This document shows, one piece after another, positions 1-8,059 of a stretch of 12,907 nt of DNA. The notes beneath the pieces are model-generated. The model worked only from the letters and a program-made list of their open reading frames with translations. It was not told the DNA's origin and did no database searches. This stretch comes from Rhizobium sp. GTDB lineage: Bacteria > Pseudomonadota > Alphaproteobacteria > Rhizobiales > Rhizobiaceae. The stretch lies in contig DPXQ01000081.1 of NCBI GenBank assembly GCA_003527225.1, positions 111,182 to 124,088 of the forward strand. The letters run 5' to 3'. The first letter of the stretch is position 1. Each line of letters starts with the position of its first letter. The translations under genes and the position numbers were made by a program.

Positions 1-1400
1 CCGGCCTTGAAGGCCTCCTGCAGTTCCTGCTGGTCATGGAAGACGATCGCAGGGGCGACGACCACCTGACGTTCCTGCTTGACGGCGGAGATCTTGATGA
101 CAGCCTTGCCGAGATTGCCGGTCAGCATCTTCAACCCGCCATTCGGCTGGAACGGCGTCTCGATACGGGCGAGCACCTTGGGATCGGCGCTGTCTTCCGG
201 GGCGGGTCGGCGCACGACATTACCGTCGGCTCCGAGCTGCGGATCGATCGTGTAGGCGGCGAGCCCCTGTCCATAGACGGTGCGCACGTCGTCATGCAGC
301 AAGCCGGCCTTCAAAAGCTGCCTGATCAGGAAGCCCATACCGCCTGCCGCGTGGAAGTGGTTCACGTCGGCAAGGCCGTTCGGATAGACGCGGGCGAGAA
401 GAGGTACGATGTCCGAGAGATCGGAGATATCCTGCCAGGTGAGCTGGATGCCGGCGGCGCGCGCCATCGCGATCAGGTGCAGGGTGTGGTTCGTCGAGCC
501 GCCGGTGGCATGGAGGCCCACGACGCCGTTGACGATCGAGCGCTCGTCGATCATTTCCCCGGACGGTGTGAACTCGTTGCCCTGCGCGGTGATGGCAAGC
601 GCCCGCTTGGTGGCTTCCCTGGTCAGGGCTTCGCGCAGTGGCGTGCCCGGATTGACGAAGGAGGCGCCGGGCATATGGAAGCCCATGATCTCCATCAGCA
701 TCTGGTTGGAATTGGCCGTGCCGTAAAACGTGCAGGTGCCGGGACCGTGATAAGACCTTGACTCGGCTTCAAGCAGCTCTGCGCGGCCTACCTTGCCTTC
801 GGCATAGAGCTGGCGGATGCGCGACTTCTCGTCGTTGGGAAGCCCGGTCGTCATCGGCCCGGCGGGAATGAAAACGGCCGGCAGGTGGCCGAAGGTGAGT
901 GCGGCGATCGTCAGGCCGGGCACGATCTTGTCGCAGACCCCGAGGTAGACGGCGGCGTCGAACATGTTGTGCGAAAGGCCGACGGCCGCCGCCATGGCGA
1001 TCAGGTCGCGCGAAAAGAGCGAGAGCTCCATGCCGGGCTGCCCTTGCGTGACGCCGTCGCACATTGCGGGCACGCCACCCGCCACCTGGGCCACGCCGCC
1101 GGCTTGTCGCGCCGCCTCGCGGATGATTGCCGGGTAGGTCTCGAAGGGCTGGTGGGCCGAGAGCATGTCGTTGTAGGAGGTGATGATCCCGAGATTGGGC
1201 ACGACGTCGCCGGCCAGATCGGCTTTTTCGGAGGGCGCGCAGGCGGCGAACCCATGGGCGAGATTGCCGCAGGAAAGCACCGAGCGGTGCACGCCCTTGG
1301 CGATTTGCGCCCGGAGGCGGCCGAGATAGGCCTCGCGTGTGGGCTTGGAGCGTTCGACGATACGCGCGGTGATCGCGGCGATGCGGGAATCAGCGGACAT
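1..1400 (-). CDS. edd: Phosphogluconate dehydratase, 3' end cut by window edge
   Basis: Converts 6-phosphogluconate to 2-keto-3-deoxy-6-phosphogluconate, the first step specific to the Entner-Doudoroff pathway; a cytoplasmic Fe-S enzyme of the IlvD/Edd family. My translation from the ATG at 1400 is open for 466 residues to the window edge; the family is about 600 residues, so roughly the N-terminal three quarters is present. Recognisable segments are [16 protein letters not shown] (about 75-90), [20 protein letters not shown] (about 107-126), and [15 protein letters not shown] (about 219-233). The cysteines in the last two are the likely cluster ligands by family analogy. The start is supported by AGGA seven bases upstream. 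It follows pgl by 42 bases and is the last visible gene of the zwf-pgl-edd operon. Identification is firm; only the C-terminus is unseen. Confidence 0.96.
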   Translation of the reverse strand, partial: MSADSRIAAITARIVERSKPTREAYLGRLRAQIAKGVHRSVLSCGNLAHGFAACAPSEKADLAGDVVPNLGIITSYNDMLSAHQPFETYPAIIREAARQAGGVAQVAGGVPAMCDGVTQGQPGMELSLFSRDLIAMAAAVGLSHNMFDAAVYLGVCDKIVPGLTIAALTFGHLPAVFIPAGPMTTGLPNDEKSRIRQLYAEGKVGRAELLEAESRSYHGPGTCTFYGTANSNQMLMEIMGFHMPGASFVNPGTPLREALTREATKRALAITAQGNEFTPSGEMIDERSIVNGVVGLHATGGSTNHTLHLIAMARAAGIQLTWQDISDLSDIVPLLARVYPNGLADVNHFHAAGGMGFLIRQLLKAGLLHDDVRTVYGQGLAAYTIDPQLGADGNVVRRPAPEDSADPKVLARIETPFQPNGGLKMLTGNLGKAVIKISAVKQERQVVVAPAIVFHDQQELQEAFKA

Positions 1401-1442
1401 GGCTCTATCCTGTCTCTTTCGATGTCAGACTTTGCGCGGCGC

Positions 1443-2141
1443 TCAGGGCGCCCAGTAGATCTCAAGCGGCGAGGCGGCACGGTTGAAGACCGCGCGGATC
1501 GGCATTTCCGCCTCGTCGGTTCCGGCAAGCGCCCGTTCGAGCACAGCTTTTTTCTCGGCCCCTTCGATATGAAGCGCCAGGAGACGGGCATCATGAAGGC
1601 TGGAGAAGGAAAAGGTGAGGCGGGGCTCGCCGGCGCCTTCGGCCTCCATGGCGAGAACCCGGCGCGGGAGCGATAGGTCGAGCGCTTGCGCCAGATGATC
1701 GCCGCCGGGAAAGAAGGAGGCGGTATGGCCGTCGCCGCCCATGCCGAGAACGACGACGTCGAAGGGATGGTCGATGGTCGCCGTCTTTTCGGTTGCGATG
1801 CGGGCGGCGTCCTCCGCCGATGCCGCCGGCTGGTAGAGCGGGACGAAGCGGGCCGATGCGGCGGCGTTCTGGAGCAGATGGGTTGCGATCAGCAGGTGGT
1901 TGGAGCGCGGATTGTCAGGGGGGACGAAGCGCTCGTCGACCAGTGTCACGGTCACATTCGGCCAGTCGATCTCCTCGTTCGACAGCGCTTCGAAGAACGC
2001 CTTCGGGGTAGAGCCGCCGGAAACGGCGATGGAGGCTTCGCCGCGCACAGCAACGGCGGCGGCAAGCGCGCTCGCGACCGCATTGGCAAGCGCCTTTGCG
2101 AGGTCCTGTCCGCTTGCGAAGCTCAGGAGTTCGGGTGTCAT
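1443..2141 (-). CDS. pgl: 6-phosphogluconolactonase
   Basis: Hydrolyses 6-phosphogluconolactone, the Zwf product, to 6-phosphogluconate in the cytoplasm. The 232-residue protein has the DevB-type lactonase/glucosamine-6-phosphate isomerase-like fold markers: SGGSTPKAFF (41-50) for phosphate binding, VDERFVP (68-74), and GMGGDGHTASFFP (133-145). I chose the ATG at 2141 because GAGGA lies about seven bases upstream and the product then begins MTPELL. An in-frame extension to 2180 would overlap the end of zwf and has no matching ribosome site. The gene starts 10 bases after the zwf stop codon, so it is almost certainly co-transcribed and probably translationally linked with zwf. Length and motifs are normal for the alphaproteobacterial family. 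Confidence 0.95.
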   Translation of the reverse strand: MTPELLSFASGQDLAKALANAVASALAAAVAVRGEASIAVSGGSTPKAFFEALSNEEIDWPNVTVTLVDERFVPPDNPRSNHLLIATHLLQNAAASARFVPLYQPAASAEDAARIATEKTATIDHPFDVVVLGMGGDGHTASFFPGGDHLAQALDLSLPRRVLAMEAEGAGEPRLTFSFSSLHDARLLALHIEGAEKKAVLERALAGTDEAEMPIRAVFNRAASPLEIYWAP

Positions 2142-2151
2142 GACCGCGTCC

Positions 2152-3624
2152 TCACTCGATCTCGTGCCAGGTGCGGCCATCGCGTTCGATCAGCGCGATC
2201 GCCTGGCTCGGACCCCAGGTGCCGGCGGTATAGCCCTGCGTGCGTTGTCCGGTGTCTTCCCACGCCGACAGGATAGGATCGATCCATCGCCACGCGGCTT
2301 CCACTTCGTCACGGCGCATGAACAGCGTCTGGTTGGAGCGGATCACGTCCATCAGCAGGCGCTCGTAGGCATCCGCATTGCGCACGTCGAAGGCCTGGGC
2401 GAAGCTCATGTCGAGCGACACATGGCGAAGCCGCATGCCCCCCGGACCCGGATCCTTGATCATCAGCCATTGCTTGACGCCCTCGTCGGGCTGCAGGCGG
2501 ATGACCAGCTTGTTGGCCGAGATGCGGCCGGCGGCATCGTCGAAGATCGAATGGGGGATGGGTTTGAAGGCTATGACGATTTCCGACATGCGGGTTGCGA
2601 GCCGCTTGCCCGTGCGCAGATAGAACGGCACGCCCGCCCAGCGCCAGTTGCCGATCTCGGCCTTGATGGCGACGAAGGTTTCGGTATCGGAGACATCACC
2701 GAGTTCGTCCGTATAACCCTTGACCGGCCCGCCGGACGAAGCCCCGGGCTTGTACTGGCCGCGCACGGTCACCTTCTCCACATTGGCCGGGTTGATCGGG
2801 GTGAGCGAGCGCAGCACCTTCAGCTTTTCGTCGCGCACTGCCTCGGCATCCATCGAATTGGGGGCTTCCATCGCCACCAGGCAGAGAAGCTGCAGGATGT
2901 GGTTCTGCACCATGTCGCGTAGTGCGCCGGCCTTGTCGTAATAGCTGACGCGGCCTTCCAGCCCGACGGCCTCGGCGACGGTGATCTGGACGTGGTCGAT
3001 ATGGGCGGAGTTCCACAGCGGCTCGTAGAGCGCATTGGCAAACCGCAGCGCCATCAGGTTCTGCACGGTTTCCTTGCCGAGGTAATGGTCGATACGGAAG
3101 ATCTGCTCTTCCTTGAAGACCTTGCCGATCGTATCGTTTAGCACCTGCGCGGAGGCGAGATCCCGACCGATCGGCTTTTCGACGACGATGCGTGTCGAGG
3201 TCGTGATGAGATCGAAGTCGCGGATCCTGTCGGCGATATCGCCGAAGATCGAGGGTGAAACCGCCAGATAGAAGGCGCGGACGACGTCCTTGCCTGCGTC
3301 CAGTAGGGATTTAAGCGTATCCCAGCCCTGATCGGATTTCGCATCGACCGAGACATAGAAGAGCCGCGCGCAGAATTTCGCGACCTCGTCATTGTCATAT
3401 TCATCCTGCCTGAGATGTTTCCTGAGGGCATCCTCGGCGAACTTGCGGAATTCGTCGTCGCTCATCGGAGTGCGCGAGGCCCCGATGATGCGGGTAGGCT
3501 CGGTCAGTTGCCCGGCCAGTTGGCGGTGATAGAGCGCAGGCAACAGCTTGCGCTCCGCAAGGTCGCCGGTGCCCCCGAACACGACATAGTCAAAGGATTC
3601 GACGGGGATGATCTGACTGCTCAT
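2152..3624 (-). CDS. zwf: Glucose-6-phosphate 1-dehydrogenase
   Basis: Oxidises glucose-6-phosphate with NAD(P)+ to 6-phosphogluconolactone, feeding the Entner-Doudoroff and pentose phosphate routes. The 490-residue product shows the Rossmann motif GGTGDLAERKL (17-27), the EKPIGRD segment (149-155), and the active-site signature RIDHYLGKE (177-185) with the catalytic histidine expected in this family. It closely resembles the Sinorhizobium Zwf as I remember it. The ATG at 3624 is preferred over an upstream in-frame TTG at 3639; the purine stretch GAAAGAAG just before it would serve as a modest ribosome site. It is the first gene of the zwf-pgl-edd operon, with a promoter-like sequence and a palindrome in the 100 bases upstream. 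Confidence 0.97.
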   Translation of the reverse strand: MSSQIIPVESFDYVVFGGTGDLAERKLLPALYHRQLAGQLTEPTRIIGASRTPMSDDEFRKFAEDALRKHLRQDEYDNDEVAKFCARLFYVSVDAKSDQGWDTLKSLLDAGKDVVRAFYLAVSPSIFGDIADRIRDFDLITTSTRIVVEKPIGRDLASAQVLNDTIGKVFKEEQIFRIDHYLGKETVQNLMALRFANALYEPLWNSAHIDHVQITVAEAVGLEGRVSYYDKAGALRDMVQNHILQLLCLVAMEAPNSMDAEAVRDEKLKVLRSLTPINPANVEKVTVRGQYKPGASSGGPVKGYTDELGDVSDTETFVAIKAEIGNWRWAGVPFYLRTGKRLATRMSEIVIAFKPIPHSIFDDAAGRISANKLVIRLQPDEGVKQWLMIKDPGPGGMRLRHVSLDMSFAQAFDVRNADAYERLLMDVIRSNQTLFMRRDEVEAAWRWIDPILSAWEDTGQRTQGYTAGTWGPSQAIALIERDGRTWHEIE

Positions 3625-3641
3625 GCGGGCTTCTTTCAATC

Positions 3642-3653
3642 GGAAACGTTTGC
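3642..3653. promoter_or_regulatory. Palindrome in zwf leader, possible operator
   Basis: GGAAACGTTTGC has a perfect eight-base core, AAACGTTT (3644-3651), and 10 of 12 positions are symmetric. A central CG flanked by A/T-rich arms is the usual look of a LacI/GalR-family operator. It lies just downstream of the predicted zwf start point, where a bound protein could block transcription. The protein is unknown, and a short AT-rich palindrome can arise by chance. No HexR-type site (TTGT-N7/8-ACAA) was seen. Confidence 0.3.
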
Positions 3654-3666
3654 TCCGTTTCTAATC

Positions 3667-3695
3667 TAATCGATTTAAAAAAGCCAGTAGTCAAG
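3667..3695 (-). promoter_or_regulatory. Predicted zwf promoter
   Basis: On the minus strand there is an exact CTTGAC -35 element (3690-3695), a 17-base spacer, and CGATTA as a weak -10 (3667-3672). This fits the rhizobial CTTGAC-N17-CTATAT pattern perfectly at -35 but at only three of six bases at -10. Transcription would begin near 3660, giving a leader of about 35 bases before the zwf start codon. It suggests zwf has its own promoter rather than relying on read-through from the amine oxidase operon ending at 3725. Confidence 0.45.
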
Positions 3696-3724
3696 TCTTC
3701 AAAACGCCGTCACCGGTTCAAAAA

Positions 3725-5011
3725 TCAGAGCCGGTCACGCAGTGCGTACCAGGTCAACGCCAGGAAGAGCAGCGGTTTACGCAGCTTGGCTCCTCCCGGA
3801 AACGGCGGGATCTTGAGGTCTTTGAGGAGATCGAGTTCCGGTGCGCGGCCGATAATGGAGTCGGCGAAGAGCTTGCCGCAATAGTTCGATAGCATGACGC
3901 CATGGCCGGAATAGCCGCCAATCGAGGTAACGCCCGGCATCACGTCCCGGGCAAACGGTTTGCGCGGCAGGGTGATGCCGACGGACCCGCCCCAGGCATG
4001 GGTCATCTCGACCGAATGCAGCGAAGGGTAGATTTCCGCGATCTGCCGGCGAATATGGCTCGAAATATCGATCGGATTATCCGCGGTATAGGCTTCCCGT
4101 CCGCCGAACAGCAGGCGGCCGTCGCGCGACTTTCGGAAGTAGCGGACCACGAAGCGGGAATCGGCGATCGATTCCGATCCAGGAATAACGGACGGAAACT
4201 TGTCGAGCGGAACGGTCGCGCCGATGAAGGAGCGGATCGGCATGACATGGGCCGCGGTGATCGGCTCCAGATTGCCGATATAGGCATTGGTGGCGATGAG
4301 CACCCTGTCCGTACTGATCGTCCCCATAGGCGTGTCGATCAGGGTCTTGCCACCCGATTGGCGGATTGACGAGGCCTTGGTCATCTCGAAGATTTCGGCT
4401 CCGGCGGCTTTCGCCGCCTTTGCGAGCCCGACAATGAGCTTCAGCGGATGAATGTGCCCTGTGCCGGTGTCGCGGACGCCGCAATGGTAAAGGCTGGAGC
4501 CCAGCCGTTCGGCGGTCTCCGCCTTGTCCATGAAGGCGACATGCGGATAACCGTAGCGGGTCGCCATGATCTCGGCCGACTGGCGATACTCGCGATCATG
4601 GCCCGGTTTGTGGGAGACATTCATCTGGCCCGGCATGTATTCCATGTCGATGCCGTTTTCGGCCGCGAAATCGAGCACGTATTTCTTGGCGTTCTCGGCC
4701 ATGTCGAACAGCGCCCTGGAGCGCTCATAGCCGAGTTCCGCTTCCAACTCGTCCGGCCATGCCCGTTGTCCGGTGCCGAATTGGCCTCCATTCCGTCCCG
4801 AGGCGCCATCGCCAATGCGATGGCCCTCGATCAGGATGACGGAAATGCCGGCCTTGGCGAGGTTATAGGCCGCTTGCAGACCGGTGAAACCGCCGCCGAC
4901 GATGGCGACGTCGGCGGTTTTCGAGCCGTCGAGGGCAGGGTATTCCGGTCTTTCGCCAACGGTTGCCTGATACCAGGAAATGCCCGGCGCGATGGGGCTT
5001 TGCCAAACCAT
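3725..5011 (-). CDS. FAD-dependent amine oxidase, PuuB/OrdL type (probable gamma-glutamylputrescine oxidase)
   Basis: A 428-residue DAO-superfamily flavoprotein. The N-terminal dinucleotide fold is VAIVGGGFTGLQAAYNLA (about 35-52), with an acidic residue ending the second strand (IE, 61-62). It is followed by SGRNGGQ (71-77), typical of PuuB/OrdL oxidases, and a C-terminal FAD-contacting GGYSGHGVMLSNYCG segment. In the Puu pathway this enzyme oxidises gamma-glutamylputrescine to the aldehyde, releasing hydrogen peroxide and ammonia. The assignment of substrate rests on the neighbour: a PuuA-like synthetase ends 10 bases upstream. GAGGGG overlaps the stop codon of that gene and sits seven bases before this ATG, so the pair is tightly coupled. 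It could instead act on another gamma-glutamylated amine. Cytoplasmic; no signal peptide seen. Confidence 0.88.
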   Translation of the reverse strand: MVWQSPIAPGISWYQATVGERPEYPALDGSKTADVAIVGGGFTGLQAAYNLAKAGISVILIEGHRIGDGASGRNGGQFGTGQRAWPDELEAELGYERSRALFDMAENAKKYVLDFAAENGIDMEYMPGQMNVSHKPGHDREYRQSAEIMATRYGYPHVAFMDKAETAERLGSSLYHCGVRDTGTGHIHPLKLIVGLAKAAKAAGAEIFEMTKASSIRQSGGKTLIDTPMGTISTDRVLIATNAYIGNLEPITAAHVMPIRSFIGATVPLDKFPSVIPGSESIADSRFVVRYFRKSRDGRLLFGGREAYTADNPIDISSHIRRQIAEIYPSLHSVEMTHAWGGSVGITLPRKPFARDVMPGVTSIGGYSGHGVMLSNYCGKLFADSIIGRAPELDLLKDLKIPPFPGGAKLRKPLLFLALTWYALRDRL

Positions 5012-5021
5012 GGGATACCCC

Positions 5022-6458
5022 TCAGACGTTCAGCAGCAGGAATTCGCGTTCCCACGGGCTGATGACCTGCATGAAGGTTTCGAACTCTCCGCGCTTCACG
5101 CCGGCATAGAGGCCGATGAATTCCTCGCTCAAGACTTCGCCGAGCGAGGGATCGGATTCGAGCAGCGACACCGCTTCGAGAAGGCCGCGTGGCAACTCGA
5201 CCGAGCCTTCGTTGGCCGTGCCCTCGGCGGCAGCTGTCGGCTCTATGCCCTTGATGATGCCGAGATAACCGCAGGCGAGCGAAGCTGCGAGCGCCAGATA
5301 CGGGTTGGCATCGGAGCTCGGCAGGCGGTTTTCCACGCGCCGCGCCGCCGCGTCCGAAACCGGCACGCGGAAGGCGGTGGTGCGATTGTCGTAGCCCCAG
5401 GCGTTGTTGACCGGAGCCGACATGTCAGGGGTAAGGCGGCGATAGGAGTTCACGTAAGGCGCCATCATCACCAGCGTCTTCGGCACGAAGGCCTGCATGC
5501 CACCTATGAAATGGAAGAACTCTTTTGACGGCGAACCGTCCGGGTTCGAGAAGATGTTCTTGCCGGTCTCGGCATCGACCACCGACTGGTGGATGTGCAT
5601 GGCCGAACCGGGCTGTCCCTGCATCGGCTTGGCCATGAAGGTGGCGTAGATGCCGTGCTTCAGTGCGGCCTCGCGGATCGTACGCTTGAACAGGAAGACC
5701 TGGTCGGCAAGTTCGATCGGGTTGCCGTGGCGCAGATTGATCTCGAGCTGGGCCGGGCCCTCTTCGTGGATCAGGGTGTCGATCTCGAGACCCTGCTTTT
5801 CGGAGAAGTGGTAGATGTCGTCGATCAATTCGTCGAACTCATTGATACCGGCGATCGAATAGCCCTGGCCACCGAGGATGGAGCGGCCCGAGCGGCCCTT
5901 CGGCGGATGCAGCGGATAGTCGGGGTCGTCGTTCATGGCGACGAGATAGAACTCGATCTCGGGTGCTACGACCGGTCGCCAGCCCTTGTCGTCATAGAGC
6001 TTGAGAACGTTCTTCAGGACGTTGCGCGGCGTGTAGGGCACGTCCTCGCCGTCGGTGGTGATGATGTCGCAGATCACCTGCGCGGTCGGGTCCGTTTCCC
6101 ACGGAACGACGGATAGCGTCGAAAGATCCGGCATCAGCTTGATGTCGCTGTCGCGCGAATCGTAGCGGAACTGCCCGCTCTCTTCCGGATACTCGCCAGA
6201 GATCGTGTGGCGGTAGAGTGCCGAGGGCAGGGCGAGCGAGGTGTTGCTGGTGAATTTCGAGGTCGGCATCATCTTGCCGCGCGGTACGCCCGCAAGGTCC
6301 GGCGTGATGCATTCGATATCCTCGATGCCGCGCGCCCTGAGCCAGGCGGCCGCCTCTTTCCAGTTTCTTACGCCGCGAGTGGATTGTATGTCCGGAGGTA
6401 TGCTCGTCTTTTTAGATGCTGCGCCTTTGGGTCTAAGCATGTTTTTCTTTGCAGGCAT
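5022..6458 (-). CDS. Glutamine synthetase-family gamma-glutamylamine ligase, PuuA-like
   Basis: ATP-dependent ligase of the glutamine synthetase superfamily, 478 residues. Visible active-site segments are VAPEIEFYLV (164-173), GPAQLEINLRHG (234-245), GSAMHIHQS (284-292), NNAWGYDNRTTAFRVP (351-366) and RVENRLPSSDANPYLALA (374-391). The adenylylation loop tyrosine of true GlnA is not apparent, and the C-terminus (PWEREFLLL) differs, so this is not the main nitrogen-assimilating enzyme. With the PuuB-type oxidase directly downstream, it most likely joins glutamate to putrescine or a related amine. The ATG at 6458 has GGTGAG only two bases ahead; an alternative ATG at 6440 has only weak purines, so the exact start is uncertain within 18 bases. 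First gene of its operon, divergent from the flavoprotein gene. Confidence 0.88.
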   Translation of the reverse strand: MPAKKNMLRPKGAASKKTSIPPDIQSTRGVRNWKEAAAWLRARGIEDIECITPDLAGVPRGKMMPTSKFTSNTSLALPSALYRHTISGEYPEESGQFRYDSRDSDIKLMPDLSTLSVVPWETDPTAQVICDIITTDGEDVPYTPRNVLKNVLKLYDDKGWRPVVAPEIEFYLVAMNDDPDYPLHPPKGRSGRSILGGQGYSIAGINEFDELIDDIYHFSEKQGLEIDTLIHEEGPAQLEINLRHGNPIELADQVFLFKRTIREAALKHGIYATFMAKPMQGQPGSAMHIHQSVVDAETGKNIFSNPDGSPSKEFFHFIGGMQAFVPKTLVMMAPYVNSYRRLTPDMSAPVNNAWGYDNRTTAFRVPVSDAAARRVENRLPSSDANPYLALAASLACGYLGIIKGIEPTAAAEGTANEGSVELPRGLLEAVSLLESDPSLGEVLSEEFIGLYAGVKRGEFETFMQVISPWEREFLLLNV

Positions 6459-6488
6459 ATCTCACCGGTTTGGTTGTTGTCCGCCGCC

Positions 6489-6516
6489 ATCATATCCAGT
6501 GTTTGGCATTTGGCGA
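6489..6516 (-). promoter_or_regulatory. Possible promoter of the PuuA/PuuB-like operon
   Basis: In the 127-base divergent gap, the minus strand has TATGAT (6489-6494, five of six bases of the -10 consensus) preceded by a 16-base spacer and TCGCCA (6511-6516, four of six bases of TTGACA). A start point near 6482 would give a short leader before the ATG at 6458. The -35 is poor, so this is tentative. No convincing promoter was found for the divergent flavoprotein gene, although TTGACT occurs at 6531-6536. Confidence 0.3.
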
Positions 6517-6585
6517 GGGGGAAAGCGCCATTGACTTTGCCGATCGGATCGAAAAGACAGATATTCTTTGTCGCAGGGGCCGAAA

Positions 6586-7767
6586 TTGGCGCGTATATTT
6601 GATGTTGCTATAGTAGGCGCGGGCGCCGCGGGCATGATGTGCGCGATCGTCGCAGGCCGACGCGGGCGCTCGGTAATCCTTCTCGACCATGCCAATGCGC
6701 CGGGCGAGAAGATTCGTATTTCAGGCGGCGGGCGCTGCAACTTCACCAATATCCATGCAGGCCCGAAGAACTATCTTTCAGCCAATCCGCACTTCGCCAA
6801 ATCGGCCCTTGCCCGCTTCACGCCCGCCGATTTTATGACGATGGGGGAAAAGCATGGAATTGCCTGGCACGAAAAGACCCTTGGCCAGCTTTTCTGTGAC
6901 GAGAGCGCCAAGGATATCATCCGCATGTTGCTCGACGAGATGCGGGCGGCACAAGTGGAGCTTAGCCTTGGCTGCGAGATTGCGTCGGTTACCAAAGGTA
7001 CTGACGGCTTTGCTGTCGAGACTTCAGCAGGGCTCATTCGCGCCGGGGCGGTCGTGATCGCGACCGGCGGCAAGTCGATTCCGAAGATGGGCGCGACCGG
7101 CTTTGCCTACAAGCTGGCGGAACAGTTCGGGCTCGCCGTTACCGAAACCCGGCCCGGCCTCGTGCCACTCACGCTCGATCCGGCGCTGCTGGCCGAGCTT
7201 GCGCCGCTGGCCGGTGTCTCGGTCGATGCCGAGGTGCGTCACGGCAAGACGGCGTTCCGCGAAGCCCTGCTCTTCACCCATCGCGGCCTGTCCGGCCCGG
7301 CCATCCTGCAGATTTCCAGCTATTGGCGCGAGGGCGACGAGATCACGCTTTCGCTCGAGCCGGATGTGGATTTCGCGGCCGTGCTGAAGGCGGCGAAGAA
7401 GGAGAACGGCCGCCAGGCAGTGCAGACCGTGCTGGCGCAACACCTGCCAAGGCGGCTCGCGCAATATGTCACCGAGCGGCAGAAGATCGAGAAGCCGCTC
7501 GCCGACCTTTCCGACAAGGCGCTGGAAGCAATTGCCGCGTTCCTGCATGGTTGGACGGTTAAGCCGGCCGGCTCGGAAGGCTATCGCACGGCGGAAGTCA
7601 CGCTCGGCGGCATCGATACGGGCGGGTTGGATTCGAAGACCATGCAGGCGAAGGCGGTGCCCGGCCTATATTTCATCGGCGAATGCGTGGATGTCACCGG
7701 CTGGCTCGGCGGCTATAATTTCCAGTGGGCCTGGGCATCAGGGCACGCCGCTGGCGAAAGCATTTGA
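6586..7767 (+). CDS. NAD(P)/FAD-dependent oxidoreductase, YhiN/HI0933 family
   Basis: A 393-residue flavoprotein of the HI0933/YhiN (BaiN-like) family. It has an N-terminal FAD-binding fold, DVAIVGAGAAGMMCA (6-20), the family signature KIRISGGGRCNFTN (42-55), and the C-terminal block AEVTLGGIDTGGLDSKTM followed by LYFIGECVDVTGWLGGYNFQ. The physiological substrate of this family is poorly defined; flavin reductase-like activity has been proposed for some members. There is no ATG near the N-terminus. I favour TTG at 6586 because AGGGG lies six bases upstream and the product begins MARIFDVAIVG; TTG at 6568 is possible but lacks a ribosome site. An in-frame stop at 6532 excludes a longer form. 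It is divergent from the amine operon and has no evident partner gene. Confidence 0.9.
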   Translation: MARIFDVAIVGAGAAGMMCAIVAGRRGRSVILLDHANAPGEKIRISGGGRCNFTNIHAGPKNYLSANPHFAKSALARFTPADFMTMGEKHGIAWHEKTLGQLFCDESAKDIIRMLLDEMRAAQVELSLGCEIASVTKGTDGFAVETSAGLIRAGAVVIATGGKSIPKMGATGFAYKLAEQFGLAVTETRPGLVPLTLDPALLAELAPLAGVSVDAEVRHGKTAFREALLFTHRGLSGPAILQISSYWREGDEITLSLEPDVDFAAVLKAAKKENGRQAVQTVLAQHLPRRLAQYVTERQKIEKPLADLSDKALEAIAAFLHGWTVKPAGSEGYRTAEVTLGGIDTGGLDSKTMQAKAVPGLYFIGECVDVTGWLGGYNFQWAWASGHAAGESI

Positions 7768-7912
7768 CATGGGCTCCTTTCAGGTCTTGTTAATGTAGCT
7801 GGCGCATCCTGTTCGAATGGCCGTCGACCTTCGTATATTGCGACAACATGTCGGGTCGGATTGCCCGGAGAAACATACTAGGTTCTGGACGGAATTCGTG
7901 GAGTACCTGTTT

Positions 7913-8059
7913 ATGAAACATTCAGATCGCAGAGCACGTGCAATTGCTGTCGTCAAAGCGAGCGATGAACGGAACGCTTTTCTCTGGCGGACGGCAACGC
8001 TCGGACTGGGCGCCTGCTGCGCCCTGTTTGCCGTGGCCGCCTTTGCCTTTTTCGGCTGA
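7913..8059 (+). CDS. Small single-pass membrane protein, unknown function
   Basis: A 48-residue reading frame, too short for confident recognition. Residues 1-22 are charged (MKHSDRRARAIAVVKASDER), and residues 25-47 form one strongly hydrophobic helix (LWRTATLGLGACCALFAVAA and on), with paired cysteines at 35-36. GGAG nine bases before the ATG supports this start; an upstream in-frame ATG at 7817 would give 80 residues with an unconvincing N-terminal extension. The positive-inside pattern predicts a cytoplasmic N-terminus. It lies 145 bases after the flavoprotein gene and overlaps a minus-strand ORF (7922-8323) in antiparallel; probably only one of the two is coding across the overlap. Function unknown. 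Confidence 0.5.
   Translation: MKHSDRRARAIAVVKASDERNAFLWRTATLGLGACCALFAVAAFAFFG

Noticed and set aside
36..761. 241-residue plus-strand ORF opposite edd
   Set aside because: It is antisense to a clearly coding edd frame with intact motifs; long antisense frames are expected in GC-rich coding DNA.
1686..2922. Long plus-strand ORFs (1686-2276 and 1900-2922) opposite pgl and zwf
   Set aside because: Both are shadows of well-identified genes, with no recognisable motif or ribosome site.
3696..3724. Possible terminator after the amine oxidase gene
   Set aside because: Only a three-base-pair stem can form (CCG-GTGA-CGG); the T-run is short and separated, so termination is not supported.
6459..6585. 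Sigma-54 promoter (GG-N10-GC) for the amine operon
   Set aside because: TGGCGC is present on the minus strand, but the TTGC half is absent at the required spacing.
7841..7853. CGACA-N3-TGTCG short palindrome upstream of the 48-residue ORF
   Set aside because: Only five-base arms with no promoter element in register; consistent with chance.
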